Positions 18,813 through 27,511 of a stretch of 64,000 nt of DNA are shown here, in pieces. The translations under genes were made by a program, and so were the position numbers. Within the stretch, counting starts at the first letter, position 1, and every line of letters begins with the position of its first letter. The notes beneath the pieces are model-generated. The model saw only the letters and a program-made list of their open reading frames with translations, searched no databases and was not told the DNA's origin. This stretch comes from Actinobacteria bacterium OV450 (GTDB lineage: Bacteria; Actinomycetota; Actinomycetes; Streptomycetales; Streptomycetaceae): positions 1-64,000 of the forward strand of contig LJCW01000108.1 in assembly GCA_001298555.1 (NCBI GenBank), given 5' to 3'.

Positions 18813-20408
18813 ATGGCACGTGTCGCCGCCCGGCTTTCCGACAACGGAGAGCAGAGCACGCACCCGGTCGACGAGGTGCTCCCCCTCCCCAGGCTCGCGC
18901 TGTACGGCTTCCAGCACGTACTCGCGTTCTACGCCGGTGCGGTGATCGTTCCGATCATCGTGGGCGGTGCCCTCGGCCTGACCACCGAGCAGCTGGTCTA
19001 CCTGATCAACGCCGACCTGTTCACCTGCGGTATCGCCTCGATCATCCAGGCGTGGGGCATCGGCCGGATCGGTGCGCGCCTGCCCCTGATCCAGGGCGTC
19101 ACCTTCACCGCGGTGTCCCCGATGATCGCCATCGGCCTCGGCGCGGGCGGCGGGACGGCGGGCCTGCTCGTCATCTACGGCGCGGTCATCACGGCCGGCA
19201 TCGCCACCTTCGCCTTCGCCTGGCTGCCCCCCAAGGCGTTCCGGGCGGTCATGCGGCTCTTCCCGCCGGTCGTCACCGGCACGGTGATCACCGTCCTCGG
19301 CATCGTGCTGATCCCCGTCGGCCTCAACGACGCCGCGGGCGGCGTCGGCAGCCCCGACTTCGGCGACCCGAAGAACTTCGCCTACGCCGGCGGCACGATG
19401 CTCTTCATCCTCGTGCTGATGAAGCTCGGCAAGCCCTTCCTGTCCAGCATCTCGATCCTGCTGGGCCTGGTCGGCGGCACCGCCGTCGCCTTCCTGCTCG
19501 GGGACGCCGAGTTCGGCGGCGTGGCCGACTCGGACTGGATCGGCGTCACCACCCCGTTCCACTACGGCGCCCCGAAGTTCGCCTGGTTCCCGATCCTGCT
19601 GATGCTCATCGTCATGCTGATCACCATGGTCGAGACGACCGGTGACACGTACGCCGTCGGCGACATCGTCGGCAAGGACATCGACAGCGAGACCGTGGCC
19701 CGCGCCCTGCGCGCCGACGGAGCCGCGACCGCCCTCGGCGGCGTCCTCAACTCCTTCCCGTACGTGGCCTTCGCCGAGAACGTCGGCCTGGTCCGCATGA
19801 CCAAGGTCAAGAGCCGCTTCGTCGTGGTCGCCGCGGGCGTCTTCATGATCGTGCTCGGGCTGATCCCCAAGGCCGCCGCGATCGTCGCCGCGGTCCCGCA
19901 CGGAGTCCTCGGCGGTGCGGCGACGGTGATGTTCGCGATGGTGGCCCTGGCCGGTATCCAGACCCTCGCCAAGGTCGACCTCAAGGAGGAGAAGAACGCG
20001 CTGGTCGTGGGCGTCTCCCTGGCCTTCGCGCTACTGCCGGCCACCGTCCCGGTCTTCTTCAAGGACCACATGAACGCGGACCTGTCCTCGCTGCTCAACA
20101 GCGGTGTGACGCTCGGCGCCTCGGCCGCGATCGTGCTCAACCTGATCTTCAACGGCCTGGCCGAGGACGATGCGCACGGCACCGCACCGGCCGCGGTGCC
20201 CGCCCAGGCGACGGCCCCGGCCGGGCCACTGGCCCAGCCGGACGCCGTGGCCCCGGCCGGGCCCGAACCCGAGGCCCCTCCGGTCGGGGCGGCGGATACA
20301 GCGGAGGCCGAGACGGTGGCCGAGGCCACGGTCGGCGCCGCCGTGAGCGCGGCCGCCGCCACCTCCGTGAAGGCCGACGCGGACGAGGAGACCGCCCCCG
20401 CCTCCTGA
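18813..20408 (+). CDS. NCS2-family purine (xanthine/uric acid) permease
   Basis: Nucleobase:cation symporter-2 family permease, 531 residues, with about 14 membrane segments. Seen are the family's early segment LYGFQHVLAFYAGAVIVPII, LIQGVTFTAVSPM, PPVVTGTVITVLGI and the signature region MVETTGDTYAVGDIVGKDI. That region is typical of the xanthine/uric acid branch rather than the uracil branch. A hydrophilic tail of about 75 residues rich in Ala, Pro and Glu follows the last helix. The ATG at 18813 begins MARVAARLSDNG. It likely imports purines as a nitrogen source; a GlnR-like element lies upstream. Confidence 0.88.
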   Translation: MARVAARLSDNGEQSTHPVDEVLPLPRLALYGFQHVLAFYAGAVIVPIIVGGALGLTTEQLVYLINADLFTCGIASIIQAWGIGRIGARLPLIQGVTFTAVSPMIAIGLGAGGGTAGLLVIYGAVITAGIATFAFAWLPPKAFRAVMRLFPPVVTGTVITVLGIVLIPVGLNDAAGGVGSPDFGDPKNFAYAGGTMLFILVLMKLGKPFLSSISILLGLVGGTAVAFLLGDAEFGGVADSDWIGVTTPFHYGAPKFAWFPILLMLIVMLITMVETTGDTYAVGDIVGKDIDSETVARALRADGAATALGGVLNSFPYVAFAENVGLVRMTKVKSRFVVVAAGVFMIVLGLIPKAAAIVAAVPHGVLGGAATVMFAMVALAGIQTLAKVDLKEEKNALVVGVSLAFALLPATVPVFFKDHMNADLSSLLNSGVTLGASAAIVLNLIFNGLAEDDAHGTAPAAVPAQATAPAGPLAQPDAVAPAGPEPEAPPVGAADTAEAETVAEATVGAAVSAAAATSVKADADEETAPAS

Positions 20409-20419
20409 CCCTCCCGAGG

Positions 20420-20467
20420 GGCGACGGCCCTCCGCCCGGACCGGTGTCCGGGCGGAGGGCCGTCGCC
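20420..20467 (+). terminator. terminator after the NCS2 permease gene
   Basis: Perfect 21-bp inverted repeat (arm begins GGCGACGGCCCTCC) with a 6-nt loop CCGGTG. It ends 14 bp before the -10-like element of recO. Confidence 0.9.
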
Positions 20468-20493
20468 GCGCCTGGGCAGGCGACAATGGGCCC

Positions 20494-21240
20494 ATGAGTC
20501 TGTTCCGCGACGACGGCATCGTGCTGCGCACCCAGAAGCTGGGTGAGGCGGACCGCATCATCACGCTCCTCACCCGGGGCCACGGCCGGGTGCGGGCCGT
20601 CGCCCGCGGAGTGCGGCGCACGAAGTCCAAGTTCGGCGCCGGGCTGGAACCTTTCTCCCACGCCGACGTGCAGTTCTTCGCCCGGGGCAGCGAGCTGATC
20701 GGCCGCAGCCTCCCGCTCTGCACCCAGACCGAGATCATCGCCCCGTACGGCAACGGCATCGTCACCGACTACGCCCGCTACACCGCCGGCACCGCGATGC
20801 TGGAGACCGCCGAGCGGTTCACCGAGAACGAGGGCGAACCCGCCGTGCAGCAGTACCTGCTGCTCATCGGCGCCCTGCGCACGCTCTCGCGCGGCGAGCA
20901 CGAGCCGAACCTCATCCTCGACGCGTTCCTGCTGCGCTCCCTCGCCGTCAACGGATACGCGCCCAGCTTCACGGACTGCGCGAAGTGCGGGATCCACGGC
21001 CCCAACCGGCACTTCTCCGTCGCCGCGGGCGGGGTCGTCTGCGGGGACTGCCGGGTGGCCGGCAGCGTCGTACCCTCGTCGGAGGCCGTCGCCCTGCTCA
21101 GCGCGCTGCTGACGGGCGACTGGGGGCATGCGGACGCCTGCGAGGCGCGGTACGTGCGGGAGGGCAGCGGGCTCGTCTCCGCCTATTTGCACTGGCATCT
21201 GGAGCGCGGGCTACGCTCCCTGCGATACGTCGAGAAATAG
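20494..21240 (+). CDS. recO: DNA repair protein RecO
   Basis: Recombination mediator that loads RecA at gaps through annealing and RecR binding; 248 residues. The N-terminal OB fold is [19 protein letters not shown] and the following strands, then a helical region. A C4 zinc finger is at Cys162, Cys165, Cys183 and Cys186 ([10 protein letters not shown] ... VVCGDC). The ATG at 20494 has GACAAT ending 6 nt upstream and no Shine-Dalgarno, so the message may be leaderless. uppS begins 11 bp after the stop codon, giving a recO-uppS operon as in many actinomycetes. Confidence 0.95.
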   Translation: MSLFRDDGIVLRTQKLGEADRIITLLTRGHGRVRAVARGVRRTKSKFGAGLEPFSHADVQFFARGSELIGRSLPLCTQTEIIAPYGNGIVTDYARYTAGTAMLETAERFTENEGEPAVQQYLLLIGALRTLSRGEHEPNLILDAFLLRSLAVNGYAPSFTDCAKCGIHGPNRHFSVAAGGVVCGDCRVAGSVVPSSEAVALLSALLTGDWGHADACEARYVREGSGLVSAYLHWHLERGLRSLRYVEK

Positions 21241-21251
21241 GAGCTGGACAC

Positions 21252-22076
21252 ATGGCACGACGCGGGATTCTGGGGCGCTCTCGCCGGGAGTACAAGGTTC
21301 CCGAGCCGCACCCGTCCGGTGAGCGCCCGCCGAAGATCCCCGGCGAGCTCGTCCCGAACCACGTCGCGGTGGTCATGGACGGCAACGGCCGCTGGGCCAA
21401 GGAGCGCGGCCTGCCGCGCACCGAGGGCCACAAGGTCGGCGAGGGCGTCGTGCTCGACGTGCTCAAGGGCTGCCTGGAGATGGGCGTCAAGAACCTCTCC
21501 CTGTACGCCTTCTCGACGGAGAACTGGAAGCGCTCGCCCGACGAGGTCCGCTTCCTGATGAACTTCAACCGGGACGTCATCCGGCGCCGCCGCGACGAGA
21601 TGAACGAGCTGGGCATCCGGATCCGCTGGGTCGGCCGCATGCCGAAGATGTGGAAGTCGGTCGTCCAGGAGCTCCAGGTCGCCCAGGAGCAGACCGTCGA
21701 CAACGACGCGATGACCCTGTACTTCTGCGTGAACTACGGCGGCCGCGCGGAGATCGCGGACGCGGCGCAGGCGATCGCGCGGGACGTGGCCGCGGGTCGG
21801 CTGGACCCGTCGAAGGTCAACGAGAAGACCTTCGCGAAGTACATGTACTACCCGGACATGCCCGACGTGGACCTCTTCCTGCGGCCGAGCGGCGAGCAGC
21901 GCACCTCCAACTACCTGCTCTGGCAGAGCGCGTACGCCGAGATGGTGTTCCAGGACGTGCTGTGGCCGGACTTCGACCGCCGCAACCTGTGGGCGGCCTG
22001 CCTGGAGTACGCGCAGCGCGACCGCCGGTTCGGCGGCGCCGTCCCGAACCAGGCGGAGCCGGGCGCCTCGGCGTGA
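21252..22076 (+). CDS. uppS: Isoprenyl transferase (undecaprenyl diphosphate synthase type)
   Basis: Cis-prenyltransferase making the polyprenyl diphosphate carrier for cell wall synthesis, 274 residues. The catalytic Asp is in [11 protein letters not shown] (Asp about 43) with the phosphate-binding GNGR. Other family blocks are [19 protein letters not shown] and the C-terminal [19 protein letters not shown]. The ATG at 21252 has AGGAG overlapping the recO stop region. It is terminated by a 15-bp hairpin at 22082. Chain length of the product cannot be read from the sequence with certainty. Confidence 0.96.
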   Translation: MARRGILGRSRREYKVPEPHPSGERPPKIPGELVPNHVAVVMDGNGRWAKERGLPRTEGHKVGEGVVLDVLKGCLEMGVKNLSLYAFSTENWKRSPDEVRFLMNFNRDVIRRRRDEMNELGIRIRWVGRMPKMWKSVVQELQVAQEQTVDNDAMTLYFCVNYGGRAEIADAAQAIARDVAAGRLDPSKVNEKTFAKYMYYPDMPDVDLFLRPSGEQRTSNYLLWQSAYAEMVFQDVLWPDFDRRNLWAACLEYAQRDRRFGGAVPNQAEPGASA

Positions 22077-22081
22077 CCCCA

Positions 22082-22118
22082 CCGGGCCGGGCCGGCGCGC
22101 ACAGCCGGCCCGGCCCGG
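22082..22118 (+). terminator. terminator after uppS
   Basis: Perfect 15-bp inverted repeat, arm CCGGGCCGGGCCGGC, with a 7-nt loop. It begins 5 bp after the uppS stop codon. Confidence 0.85.
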
Positions 22119-22121
22119 CGG

Positions 22122-22127
22122 TAGGGT
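22122..22127 (+). promoter_or_regulatory. -10-like element before the YcxB-type gene
   Basis: TAGGGT ends 8 nt before the ATG at 22136, directly after the uppS terminator. The gene lacks a Shine-Dalgarno, so a leaderless message is likely. Confidence 0.4.
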
Positions 22128-22135
22128 CGGCTGTC

Positions 22136-22699
22136 ATGAACATGGCTGACATGGAGGGGCGGCGGGACACCGGCGGCGTGGGAGTCCCGGCGGTCGAGCT
22201 CGTCTACCGGACGACCGAGACGGACTTCGCCGGAGCCCTGCGTGCACGCAACCGCCGCACGGCGGCCGTGCGCCGCAAGACGTGGCTGTTCCGCGCTGTC
22301 GGGACGCTGTCCCTGATCGGCGGCGTCCTGCTGCTGACGCGGGAGGCGCCGGATGTCGCGAGGGCCGCGGGCTTCCTGGCGGGCGGCGCGTTCCTGTGGG
22401 TCTTCGGGCCGCTGGGCCACCGGCTGCAGGCCCGGGCCTTCCGCGGGCTGCTGGAGAAGGCGGGGGAGACCCGGGCCGTCGTCGACGGCTCCGGGGTCCG
22501 CGTGACGGCGGCCGGCTGCGACACCCGCATCGGCTGGGCCGTGCAGCCCACGTACGCGGAGACGGACGAGCTGTTCGTCATGCTGAGCGAGGGCAAGGGA
22601 GCCGTGTCGATGACGGTCCTGCCCAAGCGCGGCGCCCAGTCCCCGGCGGACGTCGACCGCCTGCGCGGGATCCTGGACGCGAACCTGAGGCGGCTCTAG
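22136..22699 (+). CDS. YcxB-like membrane protein
   Basis: Protein of 187 residues with two adjacent membrane helices (FRAVGTLSLIGGVLLL and AAGFLAGGAFLWVFGPLG, about 58-105). A cytoplasmic C-terminal domain of the YcxB type follows: GVRVTAAGCDTRIGWAVQPTYAETDELFVMLSE, with an ending LPKRGAQSPADVDRLRGIL. No function is established for the family. The start has a -10-like TAGGGT at 8 nt and no Shine-Dalgarno; an in-frame ATG two codons on is an alternative. It converges on zur. Confidence 0.7.
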   Translation: MNMADMEGRRDTGGVGVPAVELVYRTTETDFAGALRARNRRTAAVRRKTWLFRAVGTLSLIGGVLLLTREAPDVARAAGFLAGGAFLWVFGPLGHRLQARAFRGLLEKAGETRAVVDGSGVRVTAAGCDTRIGWAVQPTYAETDELFVMLSEGKGAVSMTVLPKRGAQSPADVDRLRGILDANLRRL

Positions 22700-22723
22700 G
22701 CCGCCCCTGCGACCAGGTTCGGT

Positions 22724-23155
22724 CTAGGCGGAGGCGGCCGCGCAGTCGGCGCAGGTGCCGAAGATCTCCACCGTGTGGGCGACGTTCACGAAGCCGTGCT
22801 CCGCGGCGATGGCCTCCGCCCACTTCTCCACCGCCGGGCCCTCCACCTCGACCGCCTTGCCGCACTTGCGGCAGACCAGGTGGTGGTGGTGGTCCCCGGT
22901 GGAGCAGCGACGGTAGACGGACTCGCCGTCGCTGGTGCGCAGCACGTCGACCTCGCCGGCGTCGGCGAGCGACTGGAGGGTGCGGTAGACGGTGGTCAGG
23001 CCCACGGAGTCACCGCGGTGCTTGAGCATGTCGTGCAGCTCCTGGGCGCTGCGGAACTCGTCCACCTCGTCCAGCGCCGCCGCGACGGCGGCCCGCTGCC
23101 GGGTGGATCGTCCTCGTACTGGCGCGGTATTCATCTCGCCAGGCGCAGTCGCCAC
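22724..23155 (-). CDS. zur: Zinc uptake regulator Zur (Fur family)
   Basis: Zinc-sensing repressor of zinc acquisition genes, 143 residues. The winged helix spans about 15-80 (VGLTTVYRTLQSLADAGEV is the recognition part). The metal-binding dimerisation domain has a HHHH run at 89-92 and the structural zinc site Cys95, Cys98, Cys135 and Cys138. The GTG at 23155 is chosen because AGGAGGAA lies at ideal distance; the frame is open to 23185. It sits 51 bp downstream of znuB on the same strand, so the regulator is encoded with the transporter it should control. Confidence 0.95.
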   Translation of the reverse strand: MATAPGEMNTAPVRGRSTRQRAAVAAALDEVDEFRSAQELHDMLKHRGDSVGLTTVYRTLQSLADAGEVDVLRTSDGESVYRRCSTGDHHHHLVCRKCGKAVEVEGPAVEKWAEAIAAEHGFVNVAHTVEIFGTCADCAAASA

Positions 23156-23206
23156 CGGTTCCTCCTCGTATCGGCCTCGGACCATTGTGCCAGGCGGCCG
23201 TCCCTC

Positions 23207-24073
23207 CTAGACCTTCACATCATCGCGCGTGCAGACCTCCTCGGCGGCGCACGCCGCGTTGGCCCGGCGCCGCGCCAGCGGCGTGGACAGGGCCGTCATC
23301 ACCATGAAGACGCCGATGGCGAGCAGCACGATGGTGCCGCCGGAGGGGGCGTCGATGTAGAACGTCGCGACCGTGCCGGAGAGCGAGACCAGCACGCCGA
23401 TCACCATGGCCACCGACAGGGTGGCGGTGAACCCGCGGGTGACGCGCTGCGCCGCCGCGACCGGGATCACCATCATGGCGCTGACCAGCAGCAGGCCGAC
23501 GATCCGCATGGCCACGGTGACCGTGACGGCGGCGGTGACGGCGATCAGCAGGTTCAGGAACCGCACCGGCAGGCCGGTGACCCGGGCGAACTCCTCGTCC
23601 TGGCAGACCGCGAACAGCTGGCGGCGCAGGCCGAGGGTCACGGCGACGACGAACGCGGCGAGGATCACGACCGCGGTGACGTCCTCCGCGGAGACCGTGG
23701 TGATCGAGCCGAACAGGTAGCTGGTCAGACTGGCCGTCGAGCCGCCCGGAGCCAGGTTGATGATCATCACGCCGCCGGCCAGACCGCCGTAGAACAGCAT
23801 GGCGAGGGCGATGTCACCGCTGGTCTTGCCGCGTGAGCGGATCAGCTCCATGCCGACCGCGCCGATGACGGCGACCAGGGTCGCGATCCACACCGGGCTC
23901 GTGTTGAGCAGGAAGCCGAGGGCCACGCCGGTCATGGCCACGTGGCCGATGCCGTCGCCCATGACGGCCTGGCGGCGCTGGACGAGGTACGTGCCGATCG
24001 CGGGGGCGGTGATGCCGACCAGGACGGCCGCGAGCAGGGCCCGCTGCATGAAGGCGTAGGTGAGGAGGTCCAT
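23207..24073 (-). CDS. znuB: Zinc ABC transporter permease ZnuB
   Basis: Membrane subunit of the high-affinity Zn(II) importer (ABC-3 family), 288 residues with about eight helices. Typical features are LVQRRQAVMGDGIGHVAMTGVALG near the N-terminus, GDIALAMLFYGGLAGGVMI, and VGLLLVSAMMVIPVAAAQRVT. The ATG overlaps the znuC stop codon by one base (TGATG), so the two are translationally coupled. A Cys-containing hydrophilic tail of about 20 residues ends the protein. Zinc specificity is inferred from the linked zur. Confidence 0.95.
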   Translation of the reverse strand: MDLLTYAFMQRALLAAVLVGITAPAIGTYLVQRRQAVMGDGIGHVAMTGVALGFLLNTSPVWIATLVAVIGAVGMELIRSRGKTSGDIALAMLFYGGLAGGVMIINLAPGGSTASLTSYLFGSITTVSAEDVTAVVILAAFVVAVTLGLRRQLFAVCQDEEFARVTGLPVRFLNLLIAVTAAVTVTVAMRIVGLLLVSAMMVIPVAAAQRVTRGFTATLSVAMVIGVLVSLSGTVATFYIDAPSGGTIVLLAIGVFMVMTALSTPLARRRANAACAAEEVCTRDDVKV

Positions 24074-24891
24074 CAGCTCAGCAGTCCCGTCCGAAGGGGC
24101 TCGGCGTCGTGCGCCGCGTGCGGGTGTACGTGGTCGTGGCCGGGCAGGGCGTGCTGGCCCACGGCCTCCGGGGGCGGGCCGTCGTGGACGACGCAGCCGT
24201 CGCGCAGGACGACGGCCCGGTCGATCAGCGGCTCCAGCGGGCCCAGCTCGTGCAGGACGAGCAGGACGGTCGAGCCGGCGGCGACCTGCTCGCGCAGGGC
24301 GTTCGCCAGGACCTCCTGGTTGGCGAGGTCCACACCGGCCATCGGCTCGTCCATGATCAGCAGTTCGGGCTCCACGGCGAGCGCCCGGGCGATGAGCACG
24401 CGCTGGTGCTGGCCGCCGGAGAGGGCGTTGACCGAGGCGTCGGCGTGCGGGCCCATGTCGACGAGGTCCAGGGCCCGCTCCACGGCCGCCCGGTCGGCCT
24501 TGCGGAGGATCCCGAAGCGGGATCGGGCGAGCCGGCCGGAGGAGACGACCTCGCGGACGGTGGCCGGGACGCCGCTGGCGGCGGTGGTGCGCTGCGGGAC
24601 GTACCCGATGCGCGACCAGGCGCGGAAGCGCTTGAAGTCCGTGCCGAACAGCGCCAGCTCGCCGTCGGACAGCGGAACCTGCCCGACGACGGCGCGCACG
24701 GCCGTGGACTTGCCCGAGCCGTTCGCGCCGAGCAGGGCGACGACCTCGCCGCTGCGCACGGTGAGGTCGACCCCGCGCAGCACGGGGCGGGAGCCGAGCG
24801 AGGCCGTGGCCCCGCGCAGGGATATGACGGGCTGGTCCGTGGCCTGGGCGGGCTTGGAATCCATGGCACGCGCCTCCGTTACTGCCATCAC
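24073..24891 (-). CDS. znuC: Zinc ABC transporter ATP-binding protein ZnuC
   Basis: ATPase of the Zn(II) importer, 272 residues. Walker A is LLGANGSGKST, the signature is NALSGGQHQRVLIARAL, Walker B is ELLIMDEPMAGVD, and the switch His is in LLVLHELGPLE. The C-terminus is His-rich (GQHALPGHDHVHPHAAHDAE), which could bind zinc as it accumulates in the cytoplasm. The start overlaps the znuA stop codon by 4 bp (ATGA). Confidence 0.95.
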   Translation of the reverse strand: MMAVTEARAMDSKPAQATDQPVISLRGATASLGSRPVLRGVDLTVRSGEVVALLGANGSGKSTAVRAVVGQVPLSDGELALFGTDFKRFRAWSRIGYVPQRTTAASGVPATVREVVSSGRLARSRFGILRKADRAAVERALDLVDMGPHADASVNALSGGQHQRVLIARALAVEPELLIMDEPMAGVDLANQEVLANALREQVAAGSTVLLVLHELGPLEPLIDRAVVLRDGCVVHDGPPPEAVGQHALPGHDHVHPHAAHDAEPLRTGLLS

Positions 24892-25874
24892 TTGCTACCG
24901 AGTGCCTTCTGGAGGTTCTTCAGGTTGGACCGCATGACCTCGAAGTAGTCAGCGCCCTGGGACTTGTCGGAGATGCCCTCGAGCGGGTCGAGGACGTCGG
25001 TCTTCAGGCCCGTGTCCGCGGCGAGCGTCCTGGCCGTCTTGTCGCTGGCCAGGGCCTCGAAGAACACGGTCGAGACATTGTCCTTCCTCGCGACGGCCTG
25101 GAGCTCCTTCATCCGGGCCGGGCTCGGCTCGGACTCGGGGTCGACGCCGGAGATGCCCTCCTGGTCGAGGCCGTAGCGCTCGGCGAGGTAGCCGAAGGCG
25201 GAGTGCGTGGTGATGAAGGTCCTGGAGGCGGTGTTCTGCAGGCCGTCCTTGAACTCCGTGTCCAGCGCGGCCAGCTTGCCGGCCAGCTCGTCGGTGTTCT
25301 TGCGGTAGTCGGCCGCGTGGCCGGGGTCGGCCTTCTCCAGGGCCGCGCCGACGCCCTTGGCGATCTCGGCGTACTTCACCGGGTCGAGCCAGACGTGGGG
25401 GTCCTCGCCGGCCTCGGCGTGGTCGTGGCCGTGGTCGTGGCCTTCCTCCCCGGTGCCCTCCTCGCCCTCGTGGGCGTGGTCGTGGCCGGAGGAGGCGTGG
25501 ACCTCCAGCCTGGTGAGGGCGGCGGCGTCGACGACGTGCTTCACGCCGGACTGTGCGACGGCCTTGTCGACGGCGGGCTGGAGGCCCTTGAGGTAGAGCA
25601 CCACGTCGGATTCGCCGAGCTGGCCGGTCTGGCGCGGGGTGATCTCCAGGTCGTGCGGCTCGACGCCCGGCTTGGTCAGGGTGGCGACCTTCACGTGGTC
25701 CTTGCCGATCTGTTCGGCGAGGAACTGCATGGGGTAGAACGACGACATGACCTGGAGTTTTCCGTCCTCGCGCCCCCCTGTGGCCGAGGCTCCGGAGCAG
25801 GCGGTGAGGGCCGTGGCGCCGAGGGCGACGGCTCCGCCGAGGGCGGCCGCAGGTATGAGTCGTCGTACGTTCAT
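24888..25874 (-). CDS. znuA: Zinc ABC transporter substrate-binding lipoprotein ZnuA
   Basis: Extracytoplasmic Zn(II)-binding lipoprotein, cluster A-I, 328 residues. The signal peptide ends in the lipobox LTAC (Cys about 26). Metal-ligand regions are VEPHDLEITP, the His/Asp/Glu-rich loop at about 126-152 (GHDHAHEGEE, HDHGHDHAE) before DPHVWLDP, and TTHSAFGYLAERYG. The loop is characteristic of zinc rather than manganese binding. The ATG at 25874 is preferred to codons up to 25892: it begins MNVRRLIPAAA, and a promoter -10 ends 7 nt upstream, so the mRNA is probably leaderless. It is divergent from glyS. Confidence 0.93.
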   Translation of the reverse strand: MNVRRLIPAAALGGAVALGATALTACSGASATGGREDGKLQVMSSFYPMQFLAEQIGKDHVKVATLTKPGVEPHDLEITPRQTGQLGESDVVLYLKGLQPAVDKAVAQSGVKHVVDAAALTRLEVHASSGHDHAHEGEEGTGEEGHDHGHDHAEAGEDPHVWLDPVKYAEIAKGVGAALEKADPGHAADYRKNTDELAGKLAALDTEFKDGLQNTASRTFITTHSAFGYLAERYGLDQEGISGVDPESEPSPARMKELQAVARKDNVSTVFFEALASDKTARTLAADTGLKTDVLDPLEGISDKSQGADYFEVMRSNLKNLQKALGSK

Positions 25875-25888
25875 GACATCCATTTTCA
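25874..25888 (-). promoter_or_regulatory. Zur box overlapping the znuA -10 and start codon
   Basis: Read on the minus strand, TGAAAATGGATGTCA matches 12 of 15 positions of the Streptomyces Zur palindrome TGAAAATGATTTTCA. A second, weaker match (TGACAACCGTTTCCA, 10 of 15) lies at 25896-25910. Binding would cover the -10 and the first base of znuA. Confidence 0.65.
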
Positions 25889-25911
25889 TCAAAGATGGAA
25901 ACGGTTGTCAA
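25882..25911 (-). promoter_or_regulatory. znuA promoter
   Basis: TTGACA (25911-25906) and GAAAAT (25887-25882) are 18 bp apart on the minus strand. The -10 ends 7 nt before the ATG at 25874, predicting a leaderless znuACB transcript. Confidence 0.6.
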
Positions 25912-25959
25912 AAACCCTGGTCGGGGCCACGGCCCGGGGGCCGTGGAAGGGGAACCGAT

Positions 25960-25990
25960 TTGAAAGGGGGGGTGCGGGCGCCGGTAACCT
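25960..25990 (+). promoter_or_regulatory. candidate glyS promoter
   Basis: TTGAAA at 25960-25965 and TAACCT at 25985-25990, spacing 19, about 40 bp before the glyS GTG. A GC palindrome (CCACGGCCC arms) at 25927-25946 lies between this and the znuA promoter. Confidence 0.4.
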
Positions 25991-26029
25991 AAAGCCTTCG
26001 CCGTTCGTCCTCGTAATGAAGAGAGCACC

Positions 26030-27412
26030 GTGGCCGCCGACAAGATCGAAACCATCGTCAGCCTGAGCAAGCGCCGTGGCTTCGTTTTCCCGTGCAGTGA
26101 CATCTACGGCGGCTCCAGGGCTGCCTGGGACTACGGTCCGCTGGGTGTCGAGCTCAAGGAGAACATCAAGCGCCAGTGGTGGAAGGCCATGGTCACCGGG
26201 CGCGAGGACGTCGTCGGCCTCGACTCTTCCGTGATCCTGGCCCCCGAGGTCTGGGTGGCCTCCGGCCACGTCGCGACCTTCTCGGACCCGCTGACCGAGT
26301 GCACCTCCTGTCACAAGCGCCACCGCGCCGACCACCTGGAGGAGGCCTACGAGGCCAAGCACGGCCGCCTGCCCGAGCACGGCCTCGCCGACGTCAACTG
26401 CCCCAACTGCGGTGTGAAGGGCCAGTTCACCGAGCCCAAGCAGTTCTCCGGCATGCTGGAGACCCACCTCGGCCCGACCCAGGACACCGGCTCCAAGGCG
26501 TACCTGCGCCCCGAGACCGCCCAGGGCATCTTCACCAACTTCGCCCACGTGCAGACCACCGCGCGCAAGAAGCCCCCGTTCGGCATCGCGCAGATGGGCA
26601 AGTCCTTCCGCAACGAGATCACGCCGGGCAACTTCATCTTCCGCACGCGCGAGTTCGAGCAGATGGAGATGGAGTTCTTCGTCAAGCCGGGCGAGGACGA
26701 GCAGTGGCAGGAGTACTGGATGCAGGAGCGGTGGAACTGGTACCGCGACCTCGGCATCCGCGAGGAGAACATCCGCTGGTACGAGCACCCGAAGGAGAAG
26801 CTGTCCCACTACTCGAAGCGCACCGCCGACATCGAGTACCGCTTCAACTTCGGCGGCAGTGAGTTCTCCGAGCTGGAGGGCGTCGCCAACCGCACCGACT
26901 ACGACCTCAAGGCCCACTCCGCCGCCTCCGGCCAGGACCTCGTGTACTTCGACCAGGAGACCAAGGAGAAGTACACCCCGTACGTCATCGAGCCGGCGGC
27001 CGGTGTCAACCGCGCCATGCTCGCCTTCATGCTCGACGCGTACAACGAGGACGAGGCCCCCAACGCCAAGGGCGTCATGGAGAAGCGCACCGTGATGCGC
27101 CTCGACCCGCGCCTGGCCCCGATCAAGGTCGCCGTCCTGCCGCTGTCCCGCAACGCGCAGCTGTCGCCGAAGGCCAAGGGTCTCGCCGCCGACCTGCGCA
27201 AGTTCTGGAACATCGAGTTCGACGACGCGGGCGCCATCGGCCGCCGCTACCGCCGCCAGGACGAGATCGGTACGCCGTTCTGCGTCACCGTCGACTTCGA
27301 CACCCTGGAGGACAACGCGGTGACCGTGCGCGAGCGCGACACCATGAAGCAGGAGCGCGTCTCCCTGGACCAGATCCAGAGCTACCTCGGCAGCCGCCTG
27401 CTCGGCTGCTAG
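26030..27412 (+). CDS. glyS: Glycine-tRNA ligase, alpha2 type
   Basis: Class II glycyl-tRNA synthetase of the homodimeric type, 460 residues. Motif 1 region is [21 protein letters not shown], the zinc-binding insertion has [14 protein letters not shown] and [11 protein letters not shown], motif 2 is [25 protein letters not shown] split by its loop, and motif 3 lies in [14 protein letters not shown]. The anticodon-binding domain is C-terminal ([12 protein letters not shown]). Start GTG at 26030 with GAAGAGAG upstream. A 20-bp hairpin with a TTTT tail ends the gene. Confidence 0.97.
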   Translation: MAADKIETIVSLSKRRGFVFPCSDIYGGSRAAWDYGPLGVELKENIKRQWWKAMVTGREDVVGLDSSVILAPEVWVASGHVATFSDPLTECTSCHKRHRADHLEEAYEAKHGRLPEHGLADVNCPNCGVKGQFTEPKQFSGMLETHLGPTQDTGSKAYLRPETAQGIFTNFAHVQTTARKKPPFGIAQMGKSFRNEITPGNFIFRTREFEQMEMEFFVKPGEDEQWQEYWMQERWNWYRDLGIREENIRWYEHPKEKLSHYSKRTADIEYRFNFGGSEFSELEGVANRTDYDLKAHSAASGQDLVYFDQETKEKYTPYVIEPAAGVNRAMLAFMLDAYNEDEAPNAKGVMEKRTVMRLDPRLAPIKVAVLPLSRNAQLSPKAKGLAADLRKFWNIEFDDAGAIGRRYRRQDEIGTPFCVTVDFDTLEDNAVTVRERDTMKQERVSLDQIQSYLGSRLLGC

Positions 27413-27442
27413 GCCCCGCCCGGCTGCTTGCTTCGCTTGAAC

Positions 27443-27490
27443 GGCCGGTGGCCCGGTGCGCGGTTCGCGCACCGGGCCACCGGCCTTTTC
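27443..27490 (+). terminator. strong intrinsic terminator after glyS
   Basis: Perfect 20-bp stem (arm begins GGCCGGTGGCCCGG), 3-nt loop, followed by CCTTTTCC. It is one of the few terminators here with a U-run. Confidence 0.9.
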
Positions 27491-27511
27491 CGTGACGGGC
27501 CGTCCGGGAGG

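Noticed and set aside
25927..26029. T-box or other riboswitch upstream of glyS
   Set aside because: The untranslated region is only about 40 nt from the candidate promoter and lacks a T-box sequence; only a short GC palindrome is seen, and it lies upstream of that promoter.
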